Of a stretch of 64,000 nt of DNA, positions 51,130 through 60,187 are shown piece after piece; position 1 is the stretch's first letter, and each line of letters starts with the position of its first letter. This DNA is from JBMNMS01 sp050953445. Its GTDB lineage: Bacteria; Bacillota; Clostridia; Peptostreptococcales; Anaerovoracaceae. The stretch lies in assembly GCA_050953445.1 (NCBI GenBank), contig JBMNMS010000001.1:806001-870000 (forward strand), given 5' to 3'. A program made the position numbers and the translations under genes. The notes under the pieces were generated by a model. It was not told the DNA's origin, did no database searches, and saw only the letters and a program-made list of their open reading frames with translations.

Positions 51130-52037
51130 CGTTTGTTTTTTCGGGTCAGGGTGCCCAGTATAGCGGAATGGGACGTGAGCTATATGAAAATAGTCAGGCA
51201 GCATCACAATGGTTTCACATGGTGGAGAACATAAGGCCGGGTACTATGAAGCAGTGTTTTGAGGGATCAAAGGAGGAGCTTTCGGAAACCAAAAATACAC
51301 AACCCTGTGTATATAGCGTGGACATGGCAGCAGCATTGGCTTTGGAGGAAGGTGGAATATCCCCCGATTTTGTGGCTGGCTTTTCTCTGGGGGAGCTGGC
51401 TGCATTAACATTCAGCGGTGCTGTTGATGGAAATCAAGGTTTTGAATTGGTCTGTAAGAGAGGACTTCTCATGCAGGATGCTTCTGAAAAATCGGGAAGT
51501 GCCATGGCGGCAATATTGAAAATGGAAGATGAAGCTGTTGAAAAACTGGCCGGAAAATACAAACAGGTTTACCCTGTAAACTATAATAGCCCGGGGCAGT
51601 TGGTAGTCGCAGGGGTAAAAGAAGAGCTGGATCTTTTTAAGGAGGACGTACGTGAGGCGGGGGGCAGATTTATGCCTTTGGCGGTTAGCGGCGGATTTCA
51701 TTCTCCCTTTATGGAAATAGCAGCTCAAGGTTTATCGGAATCCATGAAGCATATTGAATTCAGGGAACCCGGTATCCCATTATACAGCAATCTGGATGGC
51801 AAACCCTATGGGGCAGAGATCGAAGAAAAACTCCTTCGGCAGATGACTAACCCTGTACGTTGGAAGCAAAGCATTTTAAATATGATTGATGATGGGGCTG
51901 ATATTTTCATCGAGGTGGGGCCCGGTAAAACCCTTGTAGGCTTGATTTCTAAGATTTCCTCAAAGGTAAAGGTTTTTAATGTGGAGGATAAAGAAAGCCT
52001 GGACAAGACTTTACAGGAGGTGAAGGAATATGCTTAA
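51117..52037 (+). CDS. fabD: Malonyl-CoA:ACP transacylase
   Basis: 306 residues. The start has FVFSGQGAQYSGMGRELY, the catalytic serine is in GFSLGELAAL, the partner histidine is in SGGFHSPFM, and EVGPGKTLVGL is in the C-terminal part. It loads malonyl units on ACP. The start overlaps fabK by 13 bases and the end overlaps fabG by eight, so translation is coupled. No acetyl-CoA carboxylase genes accompany it. Confidence 0.96.
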   Translation: MGKIAFVFSGQGAQYSGMGRELYENSQAASQWFHMVENIRPGTMKQCFEGSKEELSETKNTQPCVYSVDMAAALALEEGGISPDFVAGFSLGELAALTFSGAVDGNQGFELVCKRGLLMQDASEKSGSAMAAILKMEDEAVEKLAGKYKQVYPVNYNSPGQLVVAGVKEELDLFKEDVREAGGRFMPLAVSGGFHSPFMEIAAQGLSESMKHIEFREPGIPLYSNLDGKPYGAEIEEKLLRQMTNPVRWKQSILNMIDDGADIFIEVGPGKTLVGLISKISSKVKVFNVEDKESLDKTLQEVKEYA

Positions 52038-52764
52038 GGGGAAGATAGCCCTTGTAACCGGAGGATCAAGGGGCATAGGAAGAGCAGTTGCCTTAAAGTT
52101 AGCGGAGTTAGGCGCAGATGTGGCTGTAATTTATAGCGGAAACAAAGAAAAGGCGGAATTGGTGTGTGGTGAGGCGAAGGAAAAAGGAGTTAAAGCCATA
52201 GCTCTTCAGTGTAATGTGGCAGATTATAATGCTGCTAAGGACACGGTGGATAAGGTGGTGGATGCTTTAGGTACGGTAGATATTTTAGTAAATAATGCGG
52301 GAATAACCAGGGATGGCCTCATCCTTTCCATGAAGGAAGAGGATTATGATGCCGTATTGGATACGAATTTAAAGGGTGCATTTAACATGATCAGGCATTG
52401 TAGCGGAATATTCCTAAAAAAGCGCAGGGGTAAAATAATCAATATATCATCGGTTTCAGGACTTATAGGAAATCCGGGTCAATCTAATTATGCGGCTTCC
52501 AAAGCCGGTATGGTAGGACTGACAAAGGCTGTCGCAAAGGAATTGGCCGGGAGAAATGTCTGTTGCAATGCGGTGGCTCCCGGATTTATAGAAACGGATA
52601 TGACGGAAGCCTTGGATAAAAACAATGCTTTGATGAATCAAATACCGCTAAAAAGAATGGGATCCCCTGAGGATGTGGCTAATTTGGTCGCTTTTCTGGC
52701 TGGGAGCGACTCAGACTATATAACAGGCGAAGTTATCCGCGTAGACGGCGGGCTTGCTATGTAA
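52030..52764 (+). CDS. fabG: 3-oxoacyl-ACP reductase
   Basis: Short-chain dehydrogenase of 244 residues that reduces 3-oxoacyl-ACP with NADPH. GGSRGIGRAVA is the cofactor motif and the catalytic triad is in ISSVSG and NYAASKAG. The end VAFLAGSDSDYITGEVIRVDGGLAM is typical. AGGAGGTGAAGG precedes ATG 52030 inside the end of fabD. fabF follows. Confidence 0.96.
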   Translation: MLKGKIALVTGGSRGIGRAVALKLAELGADVAVIYSGNKEKAELVCGEAKEKGVKAIALQCNVADYNAAKDTVDKVVDALGTVDILVNNAGITRDGLILSMKEEDYDAVLDTNLKGAFNMIRHCSGIFLKKRRGKIINISSVSGLIGNPGQSNYAASKAGMVGLTKAVAKELAGRNVCCNAVAPGFIETDMTEALDKNNALMNQIPLKRMGSPEDVANLVAFLAGSDSDYITGEVIRVDGGLAM

Positions 52765-52774
52765 GGAGAATGGT

Positions 52775-54001
52775 ATGAAAAGAGTTGTAGTAACCGGAAT
52801 GGGAGCCGTTACTCCCATAGGCAACGATTTAGAGTCCTATTGGAATGGACTGAAAATGGGCAAATGTGGAATAGGCCCAATCACTAAATTCGATGCCTCG
52901 GAATATAGAATACATGTGGCTGCAGAGGTAAAAGATTTCGATCCGACCCTATATATTGATAAATTAGAGGTGAGGAAACACGATCCTTTTACCCAGTATG
53001 CCATGGGTGCAGCCTGTCAGGCTGTTGCGGATAGCGGAATAGAAGGAAATGTAAAGGCAGAGCGCTTTGGTGTGTACGTAGGATCCGGTATCGGGGGTAT
53101 GATAACCTTTGAAAATGAACATGAAAAGCTGTTGAACAAGGGCCCTGGCAGGGTTTCACCCTTTTTTATTCCAATGATGATAGCCAATATGGCATCGGGA
53201 CTTGTAGCCATAAGATTTGATGCACAGGGGCCATGTCTCCCTGTGACTACCGCCTGTGCGACGGGAACTAATGCCATTGGAGAGGCCTTTCGTGCCATTA
53301 AATTCGGATATGCAGATGCAATTATAGCAGGAGGTACAGAAGCGGCCATAACTCCAATAGGTATGGCCGGATTTATGAACATGATGGCCATTACCATGGA
53401 GGAGGATCCGAAGAAGGCTTGCATACCCTTTGACAAAAGGAGAAGCGGTTTTGTCATGGGAGAGGGAGCCGGGATTCTAATTCTGGAAGAATATGAACAT
53501 GCAAAAGCTCGTGGAGCTAAAATATATGGGGAAATTTGCGGCTACGGCTGTACCTGTGATGCCCATCATATAACAGCGCCACATCCCCAGGCTGCAGGGG
53601 GGGCCAGAGCTATATCTCTGGCAATGGAGGAGGCCGATGGCCAGGGGATGGAAAGGATATACATCAACGCCCATGGAACAAGTACGCCGCTTAATGATGC
53701 GGCTGAAACGGCTGCAATAAAGAAGGCTCTAAGTGAGGATAAAGCGCGAAAAGCTATGATAAGTTCTACCAAATCTATGACCGGACATATGTTGGGGGCT
53801 GCTGGAGCTGTGGAGGCCATAGCTGCAATAATGGCAATAAAGGAAGGAATTATTCCCCCCACCATAGGACTGGAAGAACCGGATCCGGAATGCGATTTGG
53901 ATTATGTGCCCGGGATAGCAAGGGAGGCGGAGGTTGATCTTTCACTTTCAATATCCCTTGGATTTGGTGGTCACAATGCTTGTATAGCATTTAAAAAATA
54001 A
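52775..54001 (+). CDS. fabF: Beta-ketoacyl-ACP synthase II
   Basis: Elongating condensing enzyme of 408 residues. Catalytic Cys is in VTTACATGTNAIGEAF and the two histidines in NAHGTSTPLND and SMTGHMLGAAG. The start is ATG 52775, which has AAGGAGAATGGT upstream; a longer in-frame start at 52754 overlaps fabG. It follows fabG in the operon and controls membrane fluidity in other bacteria. Confidence 0.96.
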   Translation: MKRVVVTGMGAVTPIGNDLESYWNGLKMGKCGIGPITKFDASEYRIHVAAEVKDFDPTLYIDKLEVRKHDPFTQYAMGAACQAVADSGIEGNVKAERFGVYVGSGIGGMITFENEHEKLLNKGPGRVSPFFIPMMIANMASGLVAIRFDAQGPCLPVTTACATGTNAIGEAFRAIKFGYADAIIAGGTEAAITPIGMAGFMNMMAITMEEDPKKACIPFDKRRSGFVMGEGAGILILEEYEHAKARGAKIYGEICGYGCTCDAHHITAPHPQAAGGARAISLAMEEADGQGMERIYINAHGTSTPLNDAAETAAIKKALSEDKARKAMISSTKSMTGHMLGAAGAVEAIAAIMAIKEGIIPPTIGLEEPDPECDLDYVPGIAREAEVDLSLSISLGFGGHNACIAFKK

Positions 54002-54019
54002 AAAACTCTCGAGGTGTTT

Positions 54020-54433
54020 ATGGATAGAGAAGAGATAAAGAGGATACTGCCTCATAGGGAGCCAATGCTTTTGGTGGATGAAGCGGAGGCTGACGGTGGT
54101 ACGGCAAAGGGTAAGTATTTCGTAAGAGGGGATGAATGGTTTTTAGAGGGACATTTCCCGGGAAATCCCGTAGTACCCGGTGTAATTCTGTGCGAAATGC
54201 TGGCCCAGGCCACCTGCGTGCTAATTACCTCGGATGATATGGAAGGTGCAATTCCATATTTTTCAGGGTTAAAGAATGTTCGGTTTAAAAACCCGGTGAA
54301 ACCTGGGGATACATTTGAATCAGAATGTAGAATAATAAGGGAGATGGCACCCTTTGTTTTTGCCGAAGGTAAGGGCTATGTGAATGGTAAGCTTTGTATT
54401 TCCGCTGAATATTCTTTTGCATTGATACGTTAG
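54020..54433 (+). CDS. fabZ: 3-hydroxyacyl-ACP dehydratase
   Basis: Hot-dog-fold dehydratase of 137 residues. It begins REEIKRILPHREPMLLVD and has the active-site GHFPGNPVVPGVILCEMLAQ with its catalytic His and Glu. The start is ATG 54020 with CGAGGTG upstream, 18 bases after fabF. It is the last gene of the operon; no acc genes or terminator were seen directly behind it. Confidence 0.96.
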   Translation: MDREEIKRILPHREPMLLVDEAEADGGTAKGKYFVRGDEWFLEGHFPGNPVVPGVILCEMLAQATCVLITSDDMEGAIPYFSGLKNVRFKNPVKPGDTFESECRIIREMAPFVFAEGKGYVNGKLCISAEYSFALIR

Positions 54434-54587
54434 ATTGTTTCATGACTGTTTCTATTATCATTAATGCGGATATTTGCACACAAACGATCAAAGGGGAATA
54501 TATTGAAGTAGTACAATAAGTAAAGGTTTGTGAAATTGAGAAACAAAGGAGAATGGGTAAATGCCCGCATGAAGAGGAGTGAAACAG

Positions 54588-54788
54588 ATGATGCAAGGTC
54601 AAGTGCGGTGCAGGTGCAATAGATGTTGTAATTGCCATCGATGTTCCCGATGCGGTAGTATAGGCGGCAGTAGTAACGTAAATCAGTGCACAGGGCCCGA
54701 TACCAGATGTTGCAGATGCTATGTCTGCTGGGTCTGCTGCCGACCGGCCAGCCGTGGATCGGAAAATATCAGCCGGTGCCGTAGATAA
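54588..54788 (+). CDS. Small cysteine-rich protein of unknown function
   Basis: 66 residues with 15 cysteines, concentrated in RCRCNRCCNCHRCSRC near the start and RCCRCYVCWVCC in the second half; the rest is Gly, Ser, Asn and Arg. GAGGAGTGA lies directly upstream of ATG 54588, and a terminator follows, so I consider it real. It could be a metal-binding or spore-coat-like protein, but no family was recognised. It sits between the fab operon and another small gene; an in-frame GTG at 54579 is a less likely start. Confidence 0.55.
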   Translation: MMQGQVRCRCNRCCNCHRCSRCGSIGGSSNVNQCTGPDTRCCRCYVCWVCCRPASRGSENISRCRR

Positions 54789-54813
54789 TAGAAAAACTGA
54801 ATAAATGTTAAGT

Positions 54814-54845
54814 GGAAGCAGGCTCTATGGCCTGCTTTCATTTTG
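54814..54845 (+). terminator. Terminator after the cysteine-rich gene
   Basis: AAGCAGGC (54816-54823) and GCCTGCTT (54830-54837) pair around a six-base loop, extended by weaker pairs, followed by TTCATTTT. Confidence 0.75.
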
Positions 54846-54972
54846 AGCATGATGACATATCCTTTTTATCACCCATCACCCATCAATTGGAAGGGTTTAA
54901 AATTAGAATTAGGGGAAAATATGGGTGTATACAGACCTGATATAAATTAAAGTGGTATAAGGAGGATGTGCT

Positions 54973-55197
54973 ATGGACATGGGAGATATGAAATCCAGGG
55001 ATATTGGGAATATGATGGCTAAGGGGCTTGTGAATTTAGGAAGAACCTATTTAGAAAATAACCAGGATAGTGGGGAGATTCCTCAGGGGGAGATAGCAGA
55101 TGAGGTAAAAGCACAAGGGGCTATGAAATACAAATCTCAGATACTTCCCGATGTATTGAATATTTCGGACATACCGGAACAGAAGACTCAAAGATAA
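54973..55197 (+). CDS. Hypothetical 74-residue protein
   Basis: No family recognised. The protein is hydrophilic with a methionine-rich start (MDMGDMKSRDIGNMM) and no membrane helix or signal. A strong AAGGAGGATGTG ribosome site before ATG 54973 and a hairpin after its stop indicate that it is expressed. It is isolated between a terminator and a convergent gene. Confidence 0.6.
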   Translation: MDMGDMKSRDIGNMMAKGLVNLGRTYLENNQDSGEIPQGEIADEVKAQGAMKYKSQILPDVLNISDIPEQKTQR

Positions 55198-55204
55198 AAA
55201 TTGA

Positions 55205-55235
55205 CAATGGGGACACCGTTTCGGTGCCCCCGTTG
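55205..55235. terminator. Hairpin between convergent genes
   Basis: CAA-t-GGGG-a-CACCG / CGGTG-c-CCCC-g-TTG: twelve pairs interrupted by single mismatches, with a three-base loop. It lacks a clear T tract but lies exactly between the convergent hypothetical gene and DUF1847 gene. Confidence 0.5.
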
Positions 55236-55240
55236 CCATC

Positions 55241-55882
55241 CTATTTGCGATTGTAAAGCTTATCCTTATAGTAGCTGTTACTCAGGTATAATGCACCTAT
55301 GGGGTTATGCGCCAGAACCCGATCCTTTGCAGCCAGCACTGTAACAGGGGCCTGTGAATACTTAAAAAACAGGGAATCATGGCCGACGCATAGACCCAGG
55401 ACGATGTTAAAATCCGTTTTGCATTCATTTAACAATATGGCCTGACCGATTGGATTGCACATAGGTTCAAAGTTGCCGGGGTCAATCTTTTCGTTGTCCT
55501 TAATGCCTACATATTCCTTTGGTATGCTGCCGTTTTTACAGACCACAGATTGTATTTCGAAGGAGTTTTTTTTGAGTATTTTATGGAGGATGACCGCTTC
55601 CCTCATAAAGCCTACACAAAAGGCCAATCCCAATTTTTTAAAACCGCATTTTTCTGCAAAAATCATAATCTCTTCAAGGCGTGTTTTTTTGCAATAGCCT
55701 TCCGCTTCTACCAAGGCTGATTTGGAGGCCAGTTTATAATTCTGCGGATTTAGATATAACTCCTTAACCTCGTTTATTACTTCTTCATCGTTACACTGGC
55801 AATTTTCTGCTATTTTTTCAAAGTCCCCCTGATCGCAGTAGGCACCGCATAGGGCACATGCATAGTTCTTGGATTCATTCAT
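55241..55882 (-). CDS. DUF1847 cysteine-rich metal-binding protein
   Basis: 213 residues, cytoplasmic. It has an N-terminal CALCGAYC and several more cysteines (NCQC, VCKNGS), then CNPIGQAILLNE, FNIVLGLCVGHDSLF and PVTVLAAKDRVLAHNPIGAL, as in the DUF1847 family of putative metal-binding proteins of anaerobes. Function is unknown. The start is ATG 55882, with AGGAGGTTGAAC upstream; the longer frame to 56023 reads into upstream DNA. It is divergent from the DUF4125 gene. Confidence 0.82.
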   Translation of the reverse strand: MNESKNYACALCGAYCDQGDFEKIAENCQCNDEEVINEVKELYLNPQNYKLASKSALVEAEGYCKKTRLEEIMIFAEKCGFKKLGLAFCVGFMREAVILHKILKKNSFEIQSVVCKNGSIPKEYVGIKDNEKIDPGNFEPMCNPIGQAILLNECKTDFNIVLGLCVGHDSLFFKYSQAPVTVLAAKDRVLAHNPIGALYLSNSYYKDKLYNRK

Positions 55883-56097
55883 GTTCAACCTCCTCTTAAA
55901 ATAGTACACTTTAATTATATAGCAATGCTTGGCCGGAGTTAAAGAGATATATACAATTTCGATTAAATCCTTGTAGAAAAGATAGAAGATATAGCAAAAA
56001 AGTTGTCGAAAGGCCCAAGGCATTGAATGTGCCAGTTGATATGATAATATTTTATTTACTTATGCTTATATGTATTCAATACGGGGAGGTATTCGAA

Positions 56098-56742
56098 ATG
56101 AATGACAGTGTATATGAAACCATGAAACCGGAGAAAAGGAATTTGATTATAGAACAGATTATTCGCAGCGAATGGGAGATGCTCCAGTCTGTTCAAGAAT
56201 TAGGCGAGCGCCCCTGCTGTAAGGATGGATGGGGAACCTTTCATATAATGAGATATTCCAATTTCCATCCCTGGACAGATAGAATGTTGAGAAGTTATTT
56301 GAGGGATTTGAATGAAGCCTTTAAGGCTCGCCGGAATTTAGTTATGGAAAAATACGCTTATATGATGGAGTATACGGATTATGAGTATTACAGGCGAAAT
56401 CTGGAACCCCATTTACCGCCTATGGAGGAAGAGAAAAGAGGCCTAATCTCTGAAATCTCACAATATATTTTGGACTGCGAAAGGGAATTTGTGCGGCAGT
56501 ATCCGCGCATAGGCAGCATGACCAATGCCATAGAAGCAAAAAATGATACAAAAACAACTACTTCCATTGAAAGCTATCTTAAAGGCGAACTTAGAACCTA
56601 TTCTACACTTACCCTAAGGCATTTTGTGGATTTTGTAAGGGAGTGCAGGGTAAAGGGTATCAACTATTCGTTTTTAGTTAGGGAGAAAACGGTGCAAATG
56701 TACGGTTATGAATCATTGGATGATGCAGAAGTGAAAATCTAA
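56098..56742 (+). CDS. DUF4125 family protein
   Basis: 214 residues, cytoplasmic and helical. IIRSEWEMLQSVQELG, TFHIMRYSNFHPW, LMEKYAYMMEYT-like and SIESYLKGELRTYS match DUF4125, an uncharacterised family. GGGGAGG lies before ATG 56098; the longer frame from 56023 adds a spurious hydrophobic stretch. It is 11 bases upstream of a TPR-DUF4037 gene. Both stand directly before choline-utilisation genes, which suggests a role in that pathway or its microcompartment, but no function is established. Confidence 0.82.
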   Translation: MNDSVYETMKPEKRNLIIEQIIRSEWEMLQSVQELGERPCCKDGWGTFHIMRYSNFHPWTDRMLRSYLRDLNEAFKARRNLVMEKYAYMMEYTDYEYYRRNLEPHLPPMEEEKRGLISEISQYILDCEREFVRQYPRIGSMTNAIEAKNDTKTTTSIESYLKGELRTYSTLTLRHFVDFVRECRVKGINYSFLVREKTVQMYGYESLDDAEVKI

Positions 56743-56753
56743 GGAGGAAACTC

Positions 56754-58517
56754 ATGGAGAGGGAGAACTTCTTCGGACAACTGGATGAGTTTTTTAACAA
56801 AGGGGATATAGGGGGGGCAGAAACCTTCCTTTTAGAAGCCCTTGAAGAAGCGGCAAACAAAAAAGATTTGCCTGCTTTGCTTGCCATTGCAAATGAGTTG
56901 GGTGGAATCCTTAGAGTCACATCCCGATTAAAGGATGCACAAAAAATATATGAAATAGCTTTGGATACTATAAGAGTTTTGGGTTTGGAAAACACCGAAC
57001 AGCATGGTACTACCCTAATAAATCTGGGAACTGTGTATACCGAAATGGATATGCCATCAAAAGCGATGGAGGTTTATGAAAAGGCTGAAAGGATCTTTAA
57101 AGGGAACGGTCGAAAGGGAGGATATGCTCTGGCAGCCCTTTACAATAATATGAGCCATGCGTTAGATAAGCTTAACGACGATGTAAAAGCGCTTAATATG
57201 GCGGAAAAGGCTATGGATATAGTGAAGGAGCTAAAAGGATATGAGATTGAACTTGCTACTTCATACACTACATTGGGTACTCGATATATAAAACTTAAAA
57301 GGTATGAGGAAGGGGAAAAGTGTCTTAAAAAGGCAGAAGATATATTTTTGAAACAGAAGGGAAAACCCGATCCTCATTACGGGGCGACACTTAACTCCTT
57401 AGGCGAACTTTATATGAAATTAGGGAGGGGTAAGGTGGCGGCTGAGTATTTTGAAAAAGCGCTGGCAATAGTTTCGGAAAGCTACGGAAAGGGTAAAACT
57501 TATAGGGAAATTTCCGCTAACCTTGATAGAGTCAGACAAAAACCGCTTTCAATCAGGGATTCTTTAGAGATAAAAAGAATGTCGGGAATGGAGTTGGCAA
57601 GAGGTTATTATGAAGATTTCGGAAGAAGAGCGATTGAAAAAGCTTTTCCCCAATATATGAAATATATGGCCTTCGGCCTTGTAGGAGAAGGGTCTGACTG
57701 TTTCGGTTTCGATGATAGCATATCTGAAAGTCATGATTTTGGCCCCGGGTTTTGTATATGGCTGCCTGAAGAGGTCTTTAAGGAAATAGGGCCAAAGGTT
57801 CAGAGCGTATATGAGGCTTTACCGGCGAAATACATGGGCAAAAGCAGAATTGAAACCCCTCAAGGAGCAGGTAGGGTAGGCGTGTTCAGCATCAAAGGGT
57901 TCTATCGAAAGCATATGGGTAGTGATGACATTCCCCATAACAATCTGGAGTGGCTTTTCATACCGGAGTCTTCCTTGGCAGCTGCTGTAAATGGCCAGGT
58001 TTTTGAGGATAATTTAGGTGAATTTTCAAGGATCAGAAGTGGGCTTATGGCATTTTATCCTCGAGACATATGGCTGAAAAAGCTTGTAGTTAGAATGGTA
58101 ATCATGTCGCAATCAGGCCAATACAATTATCCCAGGGCAATGAATCGCAGGGAATACGCTACCGCCTATCTCTGTTGCAGCGAATTTATTAAAAGTGCTG
58201 CTTCAGCTATATATTTACTAAACCAGAGGTACATGCCCTTTTATAAATGGATATTCAGGGGAATGAATTACTTAAATTCTTTGAAGGGGGCGAAACAAAA
58301 GTTAGAATTTCTGGCGGCTACCTTGGATGCTCCGGAAAACGCTGAAGCTAAGACAGAGGTGATTGAAGAGGTATGCCTCATGGTAAGGGATGAGCTTAAT
58401 CTAAGGGGGATTACAGACAGCAGGGATGCTTTCCTGCACAACCTTTGCAGCGATGTTAACAAACAAATAGAAGACTTAAAAGTAAGGAATCTTCCCATTC
58501 TTGTTGATGGTAGATAG
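56754..58517 (+). CDS. TPR protein with C-terminal DUF4037 nucleotidyltransferase-like domain
   Basis: 587 residues. Residues about 30-260 form five or six tetratricopeptide repeats (NLGTVYTEMDMPSKAMEVYEKAE and similar). Residues about 290-587 match DUF4037, with a nucleotidyltransferase-like core VGEGSDCFGFDDSISESHDFG in which the Asp pair after GS could bind metal. It might add nucleotides to a small molecule or protein. AAGGAGG precedes the ATG. The pairing with DUF4125 upstream and the cut genes downstream is a recurring context, but the substrate is unknown. Confidence 0.8.
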   Translation: MERENFFGQLDEFFNKGDIGGAETFLLEALEEAANKKDLPALLAIANELGGILRVTSRLKDAQKIYEIALDTIRVLGLENTEQHGTTLINLGTVYTEMDMPSKAMEVYEKAERIFKGNGRKGGYALAALYNNMSHALDKLNDDVKALNMAEKAMDIVKELKGYEIELATSYTTLGTRYIKLKRYEEGEKCLKKAEDIFLKQKGKPDPHYGATLNSLGELYMKLGRGKVAAEYFEKALAIVSESYGKGKTYREISANLDRVRQKPLSIRDSLEIKRMSGMELARGYYEDFGRRAIEKAFPQYMKYMAFGLVGEGSDCFGFDDSISESHDFGPGFCIWLPEEVFKEIGPKVQSVYEALPAKYMGKSRIETPQGAGRVGVFSIKGFYRKHMGSDDIPHNNLEWLFIPESSLAAAVNGQVFEDNLGEFSRIRSGLMAFYPRDIWLKKLVVRMVIMSQSGQYNYPRAMNRREYATAYLCCSEFIKSAASAIYLLNQRYMPFYKWIFRGMNYLNSLKGAKQKLEFLAATLDAPENAEAKTEVIEEVCLMVRDELNLRGITDSRDAFLHNLCSDVNKQIEDLKVRNLPILVDGR

Positions 58518-58531
58518 AAGGAGATGAATTT

Positions 58532-58861
58532 ATGCCATATGTATATTTGGCAATAGCTATTATAGGCGAGATAATAGGTACTACTTACCTTAAACATTCT
58601 GACGGTTATACTAAACCCATACCTACGATTATAAGCATCGTAGCCTATATAATATGTTTCTATGTGTTTTCAAAATCCATGAGAGTTATCAATCTGAGTG
58701 TGGCTTATGCCACATGGTCTGCCGTCGGTTTGGTGGTTCTTTCTCTAATCTCGGTATTCATACTGAAGGAGGGCATCACAACAGTGGGCATTATAGGTTT
58801 GGCTATGATAACGGTAGGTGTTGTCCTATTAAATCTTTATGGAACTCCCACCGGGTCCTGA
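58532..58861 (+). CDS. Small multidrug resistance (SMR/EmrE) family transporter
   Basis: 109 residues, four membrane helices. It has IAIIGEIIGTTYLKHSDG with the essential proton-coupling glutamate and YAIWSAVG-like AYATWSAVGLV, both SMR signatures. SMR proteins move cationic hydrophobic amines against protons. In choline TMA-lyase loci SMR genes recur, so export of trimethylamine or quaternary amine is plausible, though not proven. It follows the TPR-DUF4037 gene by 14 bases and ends before a terminator. Confidence 0.88.
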   Translation: MPYVYLAIAIIGEIIGTTYLKHSDGYTKPIPTIISIVAYIICFYVFSKSMRVINLSVAYATWSAVGLVVLSLISVFILKEGITTVGIIGLAMITVGVVLLNLYGTPTGS

Positions 58862-58963
58862 TCGGGTTTTTGTACAACAATATAACATAAATACAATAAG
58901 GGGAAAATAGTCAGGGAAAATCTACAGTAAAATCTTTCGTTTTATGCCATATAAAAAAAAGCC

Positions 58964-59003
58964 GGTCAAGTATGATGAAGATGTCAATACTTGATCTTTT
59001 TTT
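58964..59003 (+). terminator. Terminator between the SMR gene and the permease gene
   Basis: GGTCAAGTAT (58964-58973) pairs with ATACTTGATC (58987-58996), ten pairs with one G-T, followed by seven T. It ends the upstream operon or attenuates the cut genes. The 230-base gap to 59091 holds no gene; AAGTACT and AGTACTT arms flank the ribosome site. Confidence 0.8.
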
Positions 59004-59091
59004 ACATAAGGAATGATATTTCCACAATGAAAAGTACTGTTTAAAGACCTTACAAGCCCATAATCATAATAACGAAAGGAGTACTTGCTTT

Positions 59092-60186
59092 ATGAACGAT
59101 ATTCTGCAAAACCACAACGAAGCAGCTATATCTGCAAAAAGAAAACTATCTTCGCAATTTTTTAAAAAGGGAATAACCGTCGCCATTCTTTCGGGAATGT
59201 TCTACGGCCTCTACACTGCATTCCTTACCTTGGGAATGTCTAAAGGCGTGTGGGCAGACTGGTATGGTGTTAACACCGCTGCTTTGTCCGCCTTTGTAAT
59301 AGTATATATGCTGGGTGCTCTGGGAAGTGCGATAAACGATACTATAAGTGCTATATGGTGTATGTTGATTGCCGCCAAAGAGGGTCGTTTGGGAGATTTT
59401 TTCCGTACCATTCCTACAAAACCAGGAAAGATGATGATCTTTGCCGCATTGTTGGGAGGCCCTATTGGAAGCACCGCTTATATCGTAGCTATCCAGATGG
59501 CCGGTTCGATAGTTATCCCCATCTCAGCCCTCTGCCCGGCCATAGGTGCCATAATGGCAAGGGTATTGTTTAAGCAAAAGCTTACCCCCAGGATGTTGCT
59601 TGGTATTGCCATATGCTTCGGCGCTTCATTTATGATAGGCAGCACCAGCATGGATTCGGATGCACCTGCCATGCTCCTTCCCGGAATTTTAGTGGCCTTC
59701 ATAGCTGCCTTTGGATGGGGACTTGAAGGGTGTATTGCAGGATATGGAACTTCCATGATTGATTATCAGATAGGCATCACCATCCGTCAGACCACATCCG
59801 GTCTTACAAATCTTCTGATATTGGTGCCCCTTTACGGGATCATGGCAAAGGGTGGACTTGGTCTTTCCTTCAACTTGATAGGACAGGCCGTTACTAGCGG
59901 TCCTGCAATGATTTGGTTCGTAGTCAGCGGGTTCTTCTCAGTATTCGCTTTCAGCTTCTGGTATAAGGGCAACAGCATGTGCGGTGCCGCATTGGGCATG
60001 GCTTGCAACGGAGCTTTCTCCTTCTGGGGACCATTCTTCTGCTTCATCGTGTTAGGCCTCTTTGCGGGACAGGACGGATGGGCACTTCCGCCTATCGCAT
60101 GGGCAGCAGCAGTTATAATGGCATTGGGTATCTTGATAATCGCAACGAACCCATTGGATTTATTCAGAAAAAAGGAGGTTCAGTAA
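59092..60186 (+). CDS. DMT/EamA-like membrane permease, putative choline uptake
   Basis: 364 residues with about ten hydrophobic helices in two similar halves, the plan of the drug/metabolite transporter (EamA) superfamily. The sequence is Gly/Ala-rich with GGPIGSTAYIVAIQMAGSIVIPISALCPAIGAIMARVLFKQK in the first half and FWGPFFCFIVLGLF near the end. The position at the head of the shell-protein and cutC genes suggests import of choline or a related substrate, an inference. AAAGGAG lies nine bases before ATG 59092. The next gene begins one base after its stop. Confidence 0.7.
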   Translation: MNDILQNHNEAAISAKRKLSSQFFKKGITVAILSGMFYGLYTAFLTLGMSKGVWADWYGVNTAALSAFVIVYMLGALGSAINDTISAIWCMLIAAKEGRLGDFFRTIPTKPGKMMIFAALLGGPIGSTAYIVAIQMAGSIVIPISALCPAIGAIMARVLFKQKLTPRMLLGIAICFGASFMIGSTSMDSDAPAMLLPGILVAFIAAFGWGLEGCIAGYGTSMIDYQIGITIRQTTSGLTNLLILVPLYGIMAKGGLGLSFNLIGQAVTSGPAMIWFVVSGFFSVFAFSFWYKGNSMCGAALGMACNGAFSFWGPFFCFIVLGLFAGQDGWALPPIAWAAAVIMALGILIIATNPLDLFRKKEVQ

Positions 60187-60187
60187 A

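Noticed and set aside
54860..54895. Short repeat ATCACCC-ATCACCC-ATCA
   Set aside because: Only two and a half units; no sign of a CRISPR or functional array.
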